Source: Chryseobacterium indologenes
Lineage (GTDB): Bacteria > Bacteroidota > Bacteroidia > Flavobacteriales > Weeksellaceae
Assembly (NCBI GenBank): GCA_001013295.1
Contig: LAZY01000030.1
Coordinates: 164,569 to 228,568, forward strand
DNA: 64,000 bases
Reading direction: 5' to 3'
Shown here: positions 18,838 through 27,152 of the stretch, piece by piece
Layout of the letters: each line of letters starts with the position of its first letter
Position numbering within the stretch: position 1 is the stretch's first letter
Notes under the pieces: generated by a model
Seen by the model: the letters and a program-made list of their open reading frames with translations, nothing else
Told to the model about the DNA's origin: nothing
Databases searched by the model: none
Program-made: the position numbers and the translations under genes

Positions 18838-21282
18838 TTAAAAATTAAAATTAAGCCTTCCGAAGAAATAACTTCCCAATGTTCCCATCTGAACCGGCGC
18901 ATATTTGAACACTCCATAATATGAATTTTTATAGACCTGAAGATCCGGAAAAACATCCAATACATTATTGGCCCCTATGGTAAGATTGATTTGTTTTGTA
19001 ATATCATACCCAACACTGATGTCTGTAACGACCTTGGGTGAAAATTCCTGCACTTCTCCAAACGGGAATCCGTCTCTTATCACTTTACCAAAGTAAGTAT
19101 TTCTTACCAGAAAATTAAACTTCCCAATCCCATAATTCAAGCTCAGAGAAGCTTTTGTCTTGGGAGAAAGCGTTTCAATAATATTGATCTGATCCGGTCC
19201 GAAATACTGATCTCTGGGAGTACTGATCTTTTCAGGAAAATGAAAGTCTGTTATTTTTGTTTCCGTATAGTTTCCGGCCAGGTTTATATTCAGGTTTCCA
19301 CCTCCCAATTTCCAGTCATAGGAAACAACCAGATCAACTCCTTTGGTTTCGGTATCAATAGCGTTGGCAAAAAATCTTCCGCTTTCCACCTGATTTCCTT
19401 GTCCTACAACATTAGGATCTGATAACCGGGAATCCGTAATATTACTGGTAATAACGATCCTGTCTTTCACTTTGATGATATACCCATCTACAGTAATGAA
19501 TAGTCCTTTGGCTGGTTTTAAAGTAAATCCTGCACTTCCGTTCACAGACGTTTCCTGTTTTAAATGATCAAATCCAAGAACCTCAGCAGCTTTACTGTCA
19601 TTTCTGAAAATCCCCTTGGTCACGATATTGGACCCGGAAGTAGATATATCTGCATAAGAATTGTTAAAATACTGCTGTTGGAGAGATGGCGCTCTGAAAC
19701 CTGTCCCTACAGCTGCCCGTATGGCATAGTTTTTTACAAATTCATATCTCACAGCCAGCTTTCCATTCAGCGTATTTCCAAAATCTGAATAGTTTTCAAA
19801 TCTTGCTGCGGCATCAATATTCAGTTTTTTATCCAGATCGTAAGAAACATCGGCATATACTGCAGTGGAATGTCTGTCTTTTTTCAGGGCATTCCGGGGC
19901 GAAAAACCTATAAACGACTGCGAACCTCCTGCTCCAATTACTGTTGAACCATCCGTCGCTATATTTCCATTACTATCATACTGAGCGTAAGAAGCTTCAT
20001 CTCCGGGCTTAATCTGATACTGTTCAAATCTGAATTCTCCCCCAAACGCAATATTGAATTGGTTTAAATTTTTAGAAACATCAAGGTTCACTGTATTTTG
20101 CAGAAAGCTATGAGCCCCTGCATAAAAACGGGTTGGAGATTTCGCTCCTAAGGATGCGTTATTTGTATTGCTGACATTATAATTAAAAGTATTACTTCCA
20201 AAAGTATTGCTCAGGTCAACCAGCCAGTCATTCACGTTATATTTCGCTCCCACAGCATAGGAAAAATCATAGATCTGAGATCCCAATACCGCCTGAAATC
20301 CATTCGGGTAAATGGATGCAACAACATTCGAGGTTTCACTGGGAAGTCTTCTGAAGCCATATCCTTTTCCTTCTTTAATGCTGAATCCACCAAAAGAATA
20401 GATTTTCAACTGATCATTCACAGGGTATTCTGCATTAAAAAACAACTGTCCCTGTCTGATCTGCGCATCTCCAATCTGAAAATTAAAATCATCACGGGTC
20501 AATCCTCTTGCTCTGATTTCGTCATCATCTGCTTTTTTTGCATCAGCAAAATTGGGAGCAAATTCATATGCAAAATGATCTCCGAAAATATCCAGATCAT
20601 GATTTTGGGTTCTTGTTGTTTTTCCTCTATGGCTAAGTTGCAATGAAAGATTGATATAGCTGTCTTTTTTCCCCAGAGAAGTTCCGTAGTTGACTCCGGC
20701 CTGGTAGGTTTCCCCATCATTTCTTCCGCTCAATCCATACGTGACGCTTGCAGACGCTCCTATATCTTTTTTAAGGATAATATTGATGACTCCGGCAATG
20801 GCATCAGAACCATATTGGGCAGCCGCCCCATCTCTTAAAACTTCTATCTTTTCAATAGCAATAACAGGAATTGTGCTCATGTCTGTTCCTACAGAACCAT
20901 TCCCCACGGTATTCTGATAGTTGACCAGAGAAGTTGTATGTCTTCTCTTTCCATTCACCAATACCAAAACCTGGTCCGGTCCCATCCCTCTTAAAGTAAC
21001 AGGATCAATATGCTCTGTTCCGTCTGATGCAGACTGCCTTACGGAATTGAACGACGGAATGACATAGTTCAGCAAATCCTGAACGGTCATCTGAGGTGAA
21101 GACTTCTGTAATTTTTCAATATTGATCACGTCTACAGGAACCGGTGTTTCCAACTTTGTTCTTTTCGCGTTACGGTTACCTACGATGATAATATCTTCGA
21201 TCTGTTTTCCTTTTTCCTCCTGCTCCTGGGCCGCAATCAAAATTGTCCCAAGTAATAGTACGGCTGTACTTAATTTTTTCAT
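18838..21282 (-). CDS. TonB-dependent outer-membrane receptor under SAM riboswitch control
   Basis: 814 residues from ATG 21282; 21 extra N-terminal codons upstream run through the leader and were rejected. Signal peptide KKLSTAVLLLGTILIAAQ, plug domain (about residues 45-160, with VPVDVINIEKLQKSSPQMTV and the VLRDGAAAQYGSDAIAGVIN signature), then a 22-strand-type barrel ending in the outer-membrane Phe (FGRLNFNF). It takes up a ligand using TonB energy. It is preceded by a SAM-I riboswitch and followed by an APC permease, so uptake of methionine or a related compound is inferred. The vitamin B12 receptor is an alternative, but no B12 riboswitch is seen. Confidence 0.9.
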   Translation of the reverse strand: MKKLSTAVLLLGTILIAAQEQEEKGKQIEDIIIVGNRNAKRTKLETPVPVDVINIEKLQKSSPQMTVQDLLNYVIPSFNSVRQSASDGTEHIDPVTLRGMGPDQVLVLVNGKRRHTTSLVNYQNTVGNGSVGTDMSTIPVIAIEKIEVLRDGAAAQYGSDAIAGVINIILKKDIGASASVTYGLSGRNDGETYQAGVNYGTSLGKKDSYINLSLQLSHRGKTTRTQNHDLDIFGDHFAYEFAPNFADAKKADDDEIRARGLTRDDFNFQIGDAQIRQGQLFFNAEYPVNDQLKIYSFGGFSIKEGKGYGFRRLPSETSNVVASIYPNGFQAVLGSQIYDFSYAVGAKYNVNDWLVDLSNTFGSNTFNYNVSNTNNASLGAKSPTRFYAGAHSFLQNTVNLDVSKNLNQFNIAFGGEFRFEQYQIKPGDEASYAQYDSNGNIATDGSTVIGAGGSQSFIGFSPRNALKKDRHSTAVYADVSYDLDKKLNIDAAARFENYSDFGNTLNGKLAVRYEFVKNYAIRAAVGTGFRAPSLQQQYFNNSYADISTSGSNIVTKGIFRNDSKAAEVLGFDHLKQETSVNGSAGFTLKPAKGLFITVDGYIIKVKDRIVITSNITDSRLSDPNVVGQGNQVESGRFFANAIDTETKGVDLVVSYDWKLGGGNLNINLAGNYTETKITDFHFPEKISTPRDQYFGPDQINIIETLSPKTKASLSLNYGIGKFNFLVRNTYFGKVIRDGFPFGEVQEFSPKVVTDISVGYDITKQINLTIGANNVLDVFPDLQVYKNSYYGVFKYAPVQMGTLGSYFFGRLNFNF

Positions 21283-21374
21283 TTTTTTCTTGCCAGTTAA
21301 TAATACATTCCAGCGGATCAATCCGCAGATTACACAAGACTTCAAGAAATGGAATTCATATAAGAATATTGATT

Positions 21375-21482
21375 TCGCTTATCTCCCCCATTGGGTTGGA
21401 ATTAGCACCTTTACACTTCTGGAATCGTGCAGGTTGCTAAGGTTTCGCAGGGCCAAATCCCTCCACCTTTCTTGATAAATCT
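21375..21482 (-). ncRNA. SAM-I (S-box) riboswitch
   Basis: On the minus strand the S-box core can be read in order: TTATCAAGAAAGGTGGAGGG, GGCCCTGCGAAACC, TTAGCAACCTGCA, AGGTGCTAATTCC and GAGATAAG. The first TTATC and last GATAA close stem P1. S-adenosylmethionine binding normally shuts off downstream expression. Transcription would begin right at its 5' edge, from the promoter at 21487-21516. A hairpin GCGG/CCGC (near 21320) lies between aptamer and start codon without a T run, so control may act on translation or need another fold. Confidence 0.93.
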
Positions 21483-21486
21483 ACTG

Positions 21487-21516
21487 CAAAGGTAGAGTAT
21501 TTTTTTTAATATGCAA
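21487..21516 (-). promoter_or_regulatory. Promoter of the SAM riboswitch operon
   Basis: TTG (21514-21516), 19 bases, TACCTTTG (21487-21494) on the minus strand: a full consensus match. The TTG lies at the end of the T run of the upstream gene's terminator. Confidence 0.85.
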
Positions 21517-21552
21517 AAAAGGCAAATTTGCTAATCCGCGAATTTGCCTTTT
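21515..21552 (-). terminator. Terminator of the GH13 gene
   Basis: AAGGCAAATT and AATTTGCCTT pair around an 11-base loop, followed by six T on the minus strand. Confidence 0.85.
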
Positions 21553-21580
21553 CATTTTTTTTATGATGTCAGTTTTAGTT

Positions 21581-24415
21581 TTACTGAATGATCATCTTCT
21601 GAACAGCAGTTCCCGTATCTGATTTCAGCTGAACAAGATAGGTTCCTGCAGGATATTTTACGTTCAACTCATAGGTACCGCTTTCTTTATCCAGTTTGAA
21701 GGTATTCAGTTTTTTACCACTCATTTCAGAAATAATGATTTCCCCGTTTTTTGCTTTGTTAAAGATTAATTTTGCTTGTCCATTTTTTACCGGATTATCT
21801 GCAATCTGAAGTGATAGCTTATTAGCAGCATTCACATCTGTGGTTGATAAAGATCCCGCATAATTTCCGAAAATCCTGAACTCACCGGGTTGCAGGGTAA
21901 TCGGCGCAGTTGTAGAAGTTATATTTGAAACCGTATCATCCATCAGATTCTGCCATTGTCCGGCATAAGGAAAATAAGGGACCACATTCTGTGCTGAAGT
22001 GGAATAATTGGCCAGAACCACTACATTTTTCATTCCATTCAGCGTATTATCATACACATAAATTCTTGTAATCAGTCCATCCGGATCATTTGCAAGATTG
22101 TTTGACTCTATGCTGTACGTTTTGGATTTAAAAACCTGGTGAGTATTCCTGATATTGATGATCTTCGCCCAGGTATCATAAACTGCCTTCCTGTTGATGT
22201 CCGCATCATATCCCAGTGTAAAGGCTATAGGTTTCTCATCTGTTCTGCATCCGTTGTTGATGGTTCCGTCTGCACATCTGTTAATGCTGAATTCATACCC
22301 TAATTCTCCAAACTGCCAGATCATCTTCGGCCCGGGAATGGTAAAGAATGTGGCTCCGAAAGTTTTCATTCTTTCAAGAGCGGTATTCAGATTTTTTACA
22401 TTGTAGCTTCCGTTGGTAGCTCCATAGGCAAGATTTTTAAACATCAGTCTTTCTTCATCATGACTTTCCCCATATCCTACGGCACGCATATCCGTAAAAC
22501 CATGAAGGCTATGATTCATCCGGTCATAATTACTGTTTTCCTTATAGCCCATCGTATTTTGATTATAAGGCTCAGTCTGTTTATTCCAAAGCATTACTCC
22601 TTTTCCTTCTGCTACCCGGTAATTAGCCCACTGCTGCTCTTCCGCATCGGTACCAAGATGTTCAAAAATCATATAGGAACTGGGATCAAGCACCCATTGT
22701 CTGTCTGCATAATGTTTCAGAATATCTACCCGGTCCTGCTGATAAGCATTGGTACATGTTTCATCGTTTTCGGAACAGCTTTGGGTAAATCCTTTTGTCA
22801 GATCCCAACGGAATCCATCGATACGATATTCTGATAACCATTGTTGAAGACATCTTTCAACGTAATATTGCGTTGAAGGACTGGAATGATTGAAATCATT
22901 GAACACATTATAGGAATGTTTCGGAACCTGGTTGAAGTAAGGGTTATCTGCAGCTACATCTCCATAACCGTCCCCATCCGGATCGATATTCCAAAGCCTT
23001 ACCAAAGGAGAACGTCCTGTCGCATGGTTGAATGCTACATCAAGAATGACTGCAATCCCGTTCTGATGGCAGAGATCGACAAATTCTTTAAATTTTTCAG
23101 GAGTTCCATAGGCTTTATCCAATGCATAATGGAAAGAGGTATTGTATCCCCAGGAAAGGTTTCCTTCAAATTCCATGATGGGAAGCAGCTCGATAGCATT
23201 GATCTTTAGGTTTTTCAAATAGGAAATCTTATTGATCAGGGACTGCCAGTTTTTTTCCTGTGTAAAGTCTCTCAGTAATAATTCATAGACAATAAGGTCT
23301 TCTTTTGCCGGTCTCTGGAAATTGGTCACCTGCCAGTTGTAGGGAGTTTGCCCGGTTTTCAATGTTGAAACTTCAAAGGCCTGTCCAGAAGGAAACGCAG
23401 GTAAATTTGGATAAGTAGAAGGTGAAATCCATTGATCGTCATAGGACGACAAGATCTGTGGAGAATAAGGATCTGCCACTTTTCTTAAATCGTTTGTTCT
23501 GTATTGAAATGAATACAGTTGCTGCGGAGTGAGTCCGGTTAGCTCTATCCAGTAAAGATCGGGATTAGCTGTATCTCTTTTCATCAGATAAGCATCATCT
23601 ACCGTCCAGTTATTAAAACTTCCGATCACATGTACAAAGTTTTTTCCCGGCGCATATAAGGCAAGGCCTGCTCTCGTCTGATCTGTAGGATGATAATTGA
23701 TTCCCTGTCTGATCCAGTTCGGAACAGCCGCAGAAGTTACATTCCTGGGAATCTGTAAAATGAATGATGTACTTTTGGAATTCGAGCCCTGACTGGCAAT
23801 AAGTTCCATATTGGCATCCTGAGAGACAGTATAATTATAGCTAAAAGACTGTGAAGGAACGGATGTTGAATTCACAACTATTCCGTTGGCTTTTAACTGA
23901 AAGGTTGCATTTACATTGGTAGAAGCAGTAATATTGATTGAGTTTCCTGCCGGAACTGAAGTAAGACTATTGGCCAGAGGATTCGTTAAGTTCAGATTTA
24001 AAATACCGACATTCACAAAAATATCGGGTGAAGTCTGATGACTTCCGGTTTTATCTTTTAATAGAAACCCGAAGCGCCCGATTCCTGTTCTTCCGAAAAA
24101 CGCAGTTGGAGTCAATGTCAGAGAATACGTATCTGTTCCTGCATTATACGTCAGCTTATTCAGATCGTTGGAATTATTCCAGCTCCCGTTGGTAGGACAA
24201 TCCTGACTATTCTGATAGTTGGTATCAAAAGACCATGACCAGATATAAATTGAATTGTTGGATACGCCCCAGGCCGTTTCATCGATCTGATCTCCGGGCA
24301 CCGTGAGCGTAATCGCATCAGTTTCATTAAAAGGAGAAGGGGTAATGGTATAATTAATCTGCCCAAAAGCCCCGATGGTAATGAGAAGAAAAACAACAAA
24401 ATAAAACTTTTTCAT
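21581..24415 (-). CDS. T9SS-secreted alpha-amylase family (GH13) protein
   Basis: 944 residues. Signal peptide (MKKFYFVVFLLITIGAFG), N-terminal beta-sandwich modules to about residue 350 including a CBM48-like part (FVHVIGSFNNWTVDDAYLM), a GH13 barrel over about 380-830, and a C-terminal type A sorting domain (from ADNPVKNGQAKL). GH13 conserved regions are present: VILDVAFNHATG, GFRWDLTKGF with the nucleophile Asp, MIFEHLG with the acid Glu, and GESHDEERL with the transition-state Asp. It should cut alpha-1,4-glucans at the cell surface. Monocistronic. Confidence 0.92.
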   Translation of the reverse strand: MKKFYFVVFLLITIGAFGQINYTITPSPFNETDAITLTVPGDQIDETAWGVSNNSIYIWSWSFDTNYQNSQDCPTNGSWNNSNDLNKLTYNAGTDTYSLTLTPTAFFGRTGIGRFGFLLKDKTGSHQTSPDIFVNVGILNLNLTNPLANSLTSVPAGNSINITASTNVNATFQLKANGIVVNSTSVPSQSFSYNYTVSQDANMELIASQGSNSKSTSFILQIPRNVTSAAVPNWIRQGINYHPTDQTRAGLALYAPGKNFVHVIGSFNNWTVDDAYLMKRDTANPDLYWIELTGLTPQQLYSFQYRTNDLRKVADPYSPQILSSYDDQWISPSTYPNLPAFPSGQAFEVSTLKTGQTPYNWQVTNFQRPAKEDLIVYELLLRDFTQEKNWQSLINKISYLKNLKINAIELLPIMEFEGNLSWGYNTSFHYALDKAYGTPEKFKEFVDLCHQNGIAVILDVAFNHATGRSPLVRLWNIDPDGDGYGDVAADNPYFNQVPKHSYNVFNDFNHSSPSTQYYVERCLQQWLSEYRIDGFRWDLTKGFTQSCSENDETCTNAYQQDRVDILKHYADRQWVLDPSSYMIFEHLGTDAEEQQWANYRVAEGKGVMLWNKQTEPYNQNTMGYKENSNYDRMNHSLHGFTDMRAVGYGESHDEERLMFKNLAYGATNGSYNVKNLNTALERMKTFGATFFTIPGPKMIWQFGELGYEFSINRCADGTINNGCRTDEKPIAFTLGYDADINRKAVYDTWAKIINIRNTHQVFKSKTYSIESNNLANDPDGLITRIYVYDNTLNGMKNVVVLANYSTSAQNVVPYFPYAGQWQNLMDDTVSNITSTTAPITLQPGEFRIFGNYAGSLSTTDVNAANKLSLQIADNPVKNGQAKLIFNKAKNGEIIISEMSGKKLNTFKLDKESGTYELNVKYPAGTYLVQLKSDTGTAVQKMIIQ

Positions 24416-24498
24416 ATCTTTATTTTTATCGAATATAGTATTAATTTTCTTTTTTGACAGTCATTTTTATTCTCTCCTCAGCAAATCCTTCATTATTC

Positions 24499-24530
24499 AA
24501 AAAAAAGACCCATGAAAATTTCATGAGCCT
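24499..24530 (-). terminator. Terminator of the FISUMP-type gene
   Basis: GGCTCATGAAA pairs with TTTCATGGGTC on the minus strand, followed by eight T. Confidence 0.75.
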
Positions 24531-24615
24531 TCCAATAAAAGTAATTGTAATGAACTATATTTTTTATAATGAACGAAAATTTGGTCAATATATTGGTTGC
24601 TGCCCTTAAAAAGGA

Positions 24616-25662
24616 TCAGTCTTTTATAATCTTTTTAGAAACGGATTGCCCGTTTTTAAATGTTAATTCCATCATATATAATCCGGAAGGAAATCCGCTT
24701 ATATCAACCCGGTTATTCGAAAACTGAATTTTCATCTTTTGTCCTGTTGCATTAAAAATATTTACAGTTTCAACAGGAGAATCTGCTTTAATGGTAAGAA
24801 CATCTTTTACAGGATTGGGATAAATACCTACTCCCTGGAGGTTTAATCTTACTTCTGAAGTCCCTAATGAAGCCGCAGGTTTTATACACCTTACCGATGT
24901 CCCCTGTCCTTTTGGCGCTCCTGCAGAAGGATTTGAAACGGTTGCTCCTATGTAAAGATATTTCCCTCCAATTCCTGTGGGATCTGAGCTCCAGTAATAT
25001 CCTCTTTTTCCTGTAAAGCTAAAAGTACCGTCTATATGGCTTCGGGAACCTGCCGCCGGAAGTTTTAAATTACTTCCGTATGCTTTCCCCGGGCTCGTAA
25101 TATTTTCAACACTGGTAATTGTTTTCCATTCCGGTTGAGATGGCATTCTCCAATCCGCTCCGATTGCTTTACATGGATCTACTCCTACTGCTTCCGTAAT
25201 TTCAGTTACATTTTTTCCTGTCCAGGCATCTGTCGTATTATTGGTTTCCCACCAGCTCGGTGAACCTACGATAAATGAATGTATCCCTGTCAACCCATCC
25301 GGAGTGTTCACTTGCGGAGCAGATACCAAAGGAGAGTTTTTCAGCTGATGGCCGTCATCCCATCTTCCCCACTGGAAAAAATCTCCATAAGAGTTTTCAT
25401 CCTCTACCCCTGTTGCAACATGCGAACTTCCAAGATTCTGCTGAAGCCATATATTTCCATCTTTTGCTCTCACCGTGGTATAGGTTACCTGCTGCCCCTG
25501 ATACATAAAGCTGACGCATCCGGTATCCCCAGTATTGCTTCCCGGATCTGTGCAGCTTTGTGGAGTACCTGTTCCCTGCGCCTGCAAAGGAGCTCCTGCC
25601 ATAAGTGTCAGTATGATTCCGGCACTTAGTTTTCGGATAGCAAGAGATAAATCTTCAATCAT
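24616..25662 (-). CDS. T9SS-secreted protein with FISUMP (Fibrobacter major paralogous) domain
   Basis: 348 residues. Signal peptide (LSAGIILTLMAGAPLQAQG), a FISUMP-like domain over about residues 45-265 (GNIWLQQNLGSS, YGDFFQWGR, DWRMPSQPEW, YYWSSDP, ASVRCIK-type ending), and a type A sorting domain from YPNPVKDVLTIKAD. FISUMP domains are surface modules of unknown activity, sometimes adhesive. It is divergent from the AraC regulator, which may control it. Confidence 0.85.
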   Translation of the reverse strand: MIEDLSLAIRKLSAGIILTLMAGAPLQAQGTGTPQSCTDPGSNTGDTGCVSFMYQGQQVTYTTVRAKDGNIWLQQNLGSSHVATGVEDENSYGDFFQWGRWDDGHQLKNSPLVSAPQVNTPDGLTGIHSFIVGSPSWWETNNTTDAWTGKNVTEITEAVGVDPCKAIGADWRMPSQPEWKTITSVENITSPGKAYGSNLKLPAAGSRSHIDGTFSFTGKRGYYWSSDPTGIGGKYLYIGATVSNPSAGAPKGQGTSVRCIKPAASLGTSEVRLNLQGVGIYPNPVKDVLTIKADSPVETVNIFNATGQKMKIQFSNNRVDISGFPSGLYMMELTFKNGQSVSKKIIKD

Positions 25663-25706
25663 ATCAATATTATTTTTATTTATTCTAAATTTAATTTAAT
25701 TTTGCG

Positions 25707-25714
25707 CAAAAGTA
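25707..25714 (-). promoter_or_regulatory. -7 element of the FISUMP-type gene
   Basis: TACTTTTG on the minus strand fully matches TAnnTTTG, 44 bases before the ATG at 25662, in the shared region with the AraC gene. Confidence 0.55.
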
Positions 25715-25812
25715 CCGTTCCTAATTAATCCTGGGTTATCATTTCCCAACTTTTAGTTATCCTGTTTCAAGAAAGAGGCTTGGAATGGGAATGGTCTGTT
25801 AAAATATGTTGT

Positions 25813-26682
25813 ATGAGGAAGCAACCAACCGAAAGGATAGTTTTCAGTGCTGAAGAAATTGAAATTGTGCAGAATGATTCAGGAAATGAATCCATTTCAG
25901 AAATTTATATACCTGAAAATAAAGCCGGTTTTAATCTCCTCTTTTTATTAAGTTCAGACATTTATCTGGAAGCTTTTGACTCTCACCCAAAATTTCTGTT
26001 CAGAAAAAACCAGTATATCCTTTATTATTCTCCGGAGAAAAAAAATTCAGAACTATGGACAGAAGGTGGAGAATCTCTTAAATACTTACACATTCAGCTC
26101 AGCTTTCGTTATATTTCGCAACTTCTCAGCCCTGAATCGAATCAGGAAAATGCAGAAATTATGAGGAATATGGTTGATAATCATTTTGTATTTCTCCATA
26201 AGGAAACTCCTCCGGATATGACAGTTGAAATGCACATGATCCTTAATGAGATTGTCAACTCTACCAAGAAAGGAATTCTGCAGAAATTATTTATAGAAGC
26301 TAAGATCAGCAAGCTCCTCATTCTTATTCTTGAGCAGTTCAATGAACAAGAGACTCTGGAATCCATTCCCAAAACACCTGAAATGATCCGAAAGTTCATC
26401 GATGAAAATTACCACAGGAATATAAAGGCTGAAGAGATCGGAAAGCTTATCGGGATGAATCAAAATACCATAAGAAAAGAGTTCAAGGCTCAGTATCATA
26501 CAACTATAGCTCATTATATTGCTGAACTCCGGATGCTGAAAGCTAAAAAACTGATCGCTGATAAGGAAATCATGATCAAAGAAATCGCCATTGAGTGCGG
26601 ATATGAGTACCTCCAGAATTTCACAAGAGCTTTTAAAAAGAGGTTCGGAATTTCTCCTGAACACCTCCGGAATAATAAATAG
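25813..26682 (+). CDS. AraC-family transcriptional regulator
   Basis: 289 residues from ATG 25813; an in-frame TTG 33 bases upstream was not used. The N-terminal half (about residues 1-180) is a ligand-sensing or dimerisation region without a recognised family. The C-terminal 95 residues hold the two helix-turn-helix motifs of AraC proteins (AEEIGKLIGMNQNTIRKEFK and IKEIAIECGYEYLQNFTRAFKKRFGISPEHLR). It is transcribed divergently from the FISUMP-type gene with a 150-base shared control region; that gene is the natural first target candidate. Confidence 0.92.
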   Translation: MRKQPTERIVFSAEEIEIVQNDSGNESISEIYIPENKAGFNLLFLLSSDIYLEAFDSHPKFLFRKNQYILYYSPEKKNSELWTEGGESLKYLHIQLSFRYISQLLSPESNQENAEIMRNMVDNHFVFLHKETPPDMTVEMHMILNEIVNSTKKGILQKLFIEAKISKLLILILEQFNEQETLESIPKTPEMIRKFIDENYHRNIKAEEIGKLIGMNQNTIRKEFKAQYHTTIAHYIAELRMLKAKKLIADKEIMIKEIAIECGYEYLQNFTRAFKKRFGISPEHLRNNK

Positions 26683-26712
26683 AAAAACCGCCTAATTGCT
26701 TAAGCGGTTTAT
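26683..26712 (+). terminator. Terminator of the AraC gene
   Basis: AAACCGC (26685-26691) pairs with GCGGTTT (26704-26710) around a 12-base loop, directly after the stop codon. Confidence 0.7.
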
Positions 26713-26774
26713 ATATGTTGTTTTGCTTTGATATTACTTTTTCAGAATTCAAGTGAAAAAGCAATGACAATCAA

Positions 26775-27059
26775 TTAATGATGATGTCCGTGATCGTGAA
26801 TGAAAGGCCCGTTCCCTTTAGGCTGGTTATAGATAGTTTCTACACCTTCCTGCTCAGTAATAAGCTTTCTTCTGATATCTTCAGGGTCGAAAGGTTTTAC
26901 TTTTCCGAAATACTCTTTCAAACCTTCAGTTAGCCACATTGGGATTACTAATCCGAAGAACATGAAAATACACCAGAACCCTACTAAGAACATAGTAATG
27001 AAGAATACAGTCCATAGGAACTGGTAGAACGGCCAAAATGCTGATAATATCGTTATCAT
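26775..27059 (-). CDS. Small membrane protein with His-rich tail
   Basis: 94 residues from ATG 27059. Start chosen because the upstream TTG at 27080 overlaps the promoter -7 element. Two hydrophobic stretches (ILSAFWPFYQFLWTVFFITMFLVGFWCIFMFFGLV) form one or two membrane spans; the rest is cytosolic or periplasmic and ends in HDHGHHH, which could bind a metal ion. No family is recognised. It stands downstream of the class I fumarase but has its own promoter. Confidence 0.75.
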   Translation of the reverse strand: MITILSAFWPFYQFLWTVFFITMFLVGFWCIFMFFGLVIPMWLTEGLKEYFGKVKPFDPEDIRRKLITEQEGVETIYNQPKGNGPFIHDHGHHH

Positions 27060-27077
27060 TCTCTTAAAGATTTTAGG

Positions 27078-27108
27078 CAAAAATAGAACTTTTTTCTTTT
27101 TTACACAA
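27078..27108 (-). promoter_or_regulatory. Promoter of the small membrane protein gene
   Basis: TTG (27106-27108), 20 bases, TATTTTTG (27078-27085) on the minus strand, a full match. The -7 overlaps the 3' arm of a possible terminator (ATAGAAC/GTTCTAT) of the fumarase gene. Confidence 0.75.
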
Positions 27109-27152
27109 AAGATCAGCGTTCTATTTTTTTATTTATTTTGATTTTAAACTAA

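Noticed and set aside
21283..21345. Longer start of the TonB-dependent receptor
   Set aside because: It runs into the riboswitch leader and puts 21 residues before a perfect signal peptide start.
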